Assembly: GCA_043793345.1 (NCBI GenBank)
Contig: JAYVXF010000168.1
Location: 1 to 5,671, forward strand
Direction of reading: 5' to 3'
DNA: 5,671 nucleotides
Source of the DNA: UKL13-2 sp043793345
Lineage (GTDB): Bacteria > Pseudomonadota > Gammaproteobacteria > Burkholderiales > Usitatibacteraceae
Every line of letters begins with the position of its first letter. Within the stretch, counting starts at the first letter, position 1. The notes below the pieces were generated by a model that made no database searches, had not been told where the DNA came from, and worked only from the letters and a program-made list of their open reading frames with translations. A program made the translations under genes and the position numbers. Positions 4,995 to 5,671 of this stretch are shown one piece after another.

Positions 4995-5671
4995 ATGCAG
5001 ATCGAAGTCAAAGTCCCGGCATTGTCAGAATCCGTTTCAGAAGCGTCCCTCGTTTCGTGGCATAAAAAGGCCGGTGAAACGGTCAAGCGCGATGAAAATT
5101 TGATCGACATCGAAACCGACAAGGTGGTGATGGAATTGCCCGCGCCGGCTGACGGTGTGATCGTAAAAATTCTGAAACCGGATGGCAGCTCGGTGACGAG
5201 TGGCGACATCATTGCAGTGATCGATACCGAGGCGAAAGGTGCTGCGCCTGCACCTGCCGCCGCAGCGTCTGCTCCTGCAACGGCTGCCGCACCTGCTGCG
5301 GAAAAACTGCCTGCATCATCTGCACCCGCAATGAGCCCGGCCGCGGCAAAAATTGCTGCGGAAAATAACCTCACTGCTGCGGATGTGTCCGGCAGCGGAC
5401 GTGGTGGCCGCATCACCAAGGAAGACGTGGTCAACAAGACCGCAGCACCCGCAGCACCAGTTGCGGCCAAGCCCGCCGCAGCGGTCGTCAATTTACCGGT
5501 CGGCGACCGCACCGAGCAACGCGTACCGATGTCGCGATTGCGCGCGCGCATCGCCGAGCGCCTGCTGCAATCGCAGGCGACTGCGGCGATTCTCACCACG
5601 TTCAACGAAGTGAACATGGCGCCGATTATCGACATGCGCAACAGGTACAAGGACAAATTCGAAAAGGAACA
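4995..5671 (+). CDS. sucB: Dihydrolipoyl succinyltransferase E2, N-terminal part (3' end outside window)
   Basis: This is the E2 core of the 2-oxoglutarate dehydrogenase complex. Its swinging lipoyl arm accepts the succinyl group from E1 and transfers it to CoA. The window holds 225 codons of an expected ~400, and the frame is open to the last base. One lipoyl domain covers residues 1-78, with the lipoylated Lys43 in ETDKVV. An Ala/Pro-rich flexible linker follows (about 79-111), then the peripheral-subunit-binding domain (about 112-147, from MSPAAAKIAAENNL to GRGGRITKEDV). A second Ala/Pro linker (148-168) leads to the start of the catalytic acyltransferase domain, including VPMSRLRARIAERLL (177-191) and TTFNEVNM (201-208), the latter close to the E. 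coli enzyme. The catalytic His and Asp lie beyond the window. The single lipoyl domain and the position after sucA favour succinyltransferase over pyruvate dehydrogenase E2. The E3 gene may follow downstream, off-window. Confidence 0.96.
   Translation, partial: MQIEVKVPALSESVSEASLVSWHKKAGETVKRDENLIDIETDKVVMELPAPADGVIVKILKPDGSSVTSGDIIAVIDTEAKGAAPAPAAAASAPATAAAPAAEKLPASSAPAMSPAAAKIAAENNLTAADVSGSGRGGRITKEDVVNKTAAPAAPVAAKPAAAVVNLPVGDRTEQRVPMSRLRARIAERLLQSQATAAILTTFNEVNMAPIIDMRNRYKDKFEKE

Noticed and set aside
4823..5656. 277-codon open frame on the - strand, Ala/Ser/Thr-rich
   Set aside because: It is antisense to the end of sucA and the Ala/Pro-rich linkers of sucB. The composition is what GC-rich linker codons give on the other strand, and no domain is visible.

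Overview
The window carries part of a proteobacterial TCA-cycle locus on the + strand: the 3' end of gltA (citrate synthase), complete sucA (2-oxoglutarate dehydrogenase E1) and the 5' part of sucB (dihydrolipoyl succinyltransferase E2). The gene order, the E. coli-like type of citrate synthase, the long-form E1 and the single-lipoyl E2 with an Ala/Pro linker point to a Beta- or Gammaproteobacterium of moderately high GC content. I cannot fix the genus. The sdh genes often found beside gltA are not between gltA and sucA here, so if linked they would lie upstream of the window.

Layout: 1-697 gltA C-terminal half; 698-991 a spacer holding a 101-bp palindromic repeat; 992-1694 a two-gene accessory cassette (a small AbiEii-like nucleotidyltransferase and, overlapping it by 20 nt, a 71-residue charged helical protein); 1682-1701 a tandem heptamer repeat; 1742-1871 a second copy of the palindromic repeat plus an extra degenerate end; 1872-2080 the probable promoter and leader of sucA; 2081-4960 sucA; 4995 to the window end sucB.

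The three metabolic genes serve consecutive parts of the cycle: citrate synthesis, then the E1 and E2 subunits of the 2-oxoglutarate dehydrogenase complex. sucA and sucB are 34 nt apart and almost certainly cotranscribed. The cassette between gltA and sucA has no evident metabolic link. It uses arginine codons very differently from sucA, lies between two same-orientation copies of one palindromic repeat, and resembles a toxin-antitoxin-like nucleotidyltransferase module. It is the most interesting part of the window. Its function is inferred, not shown.
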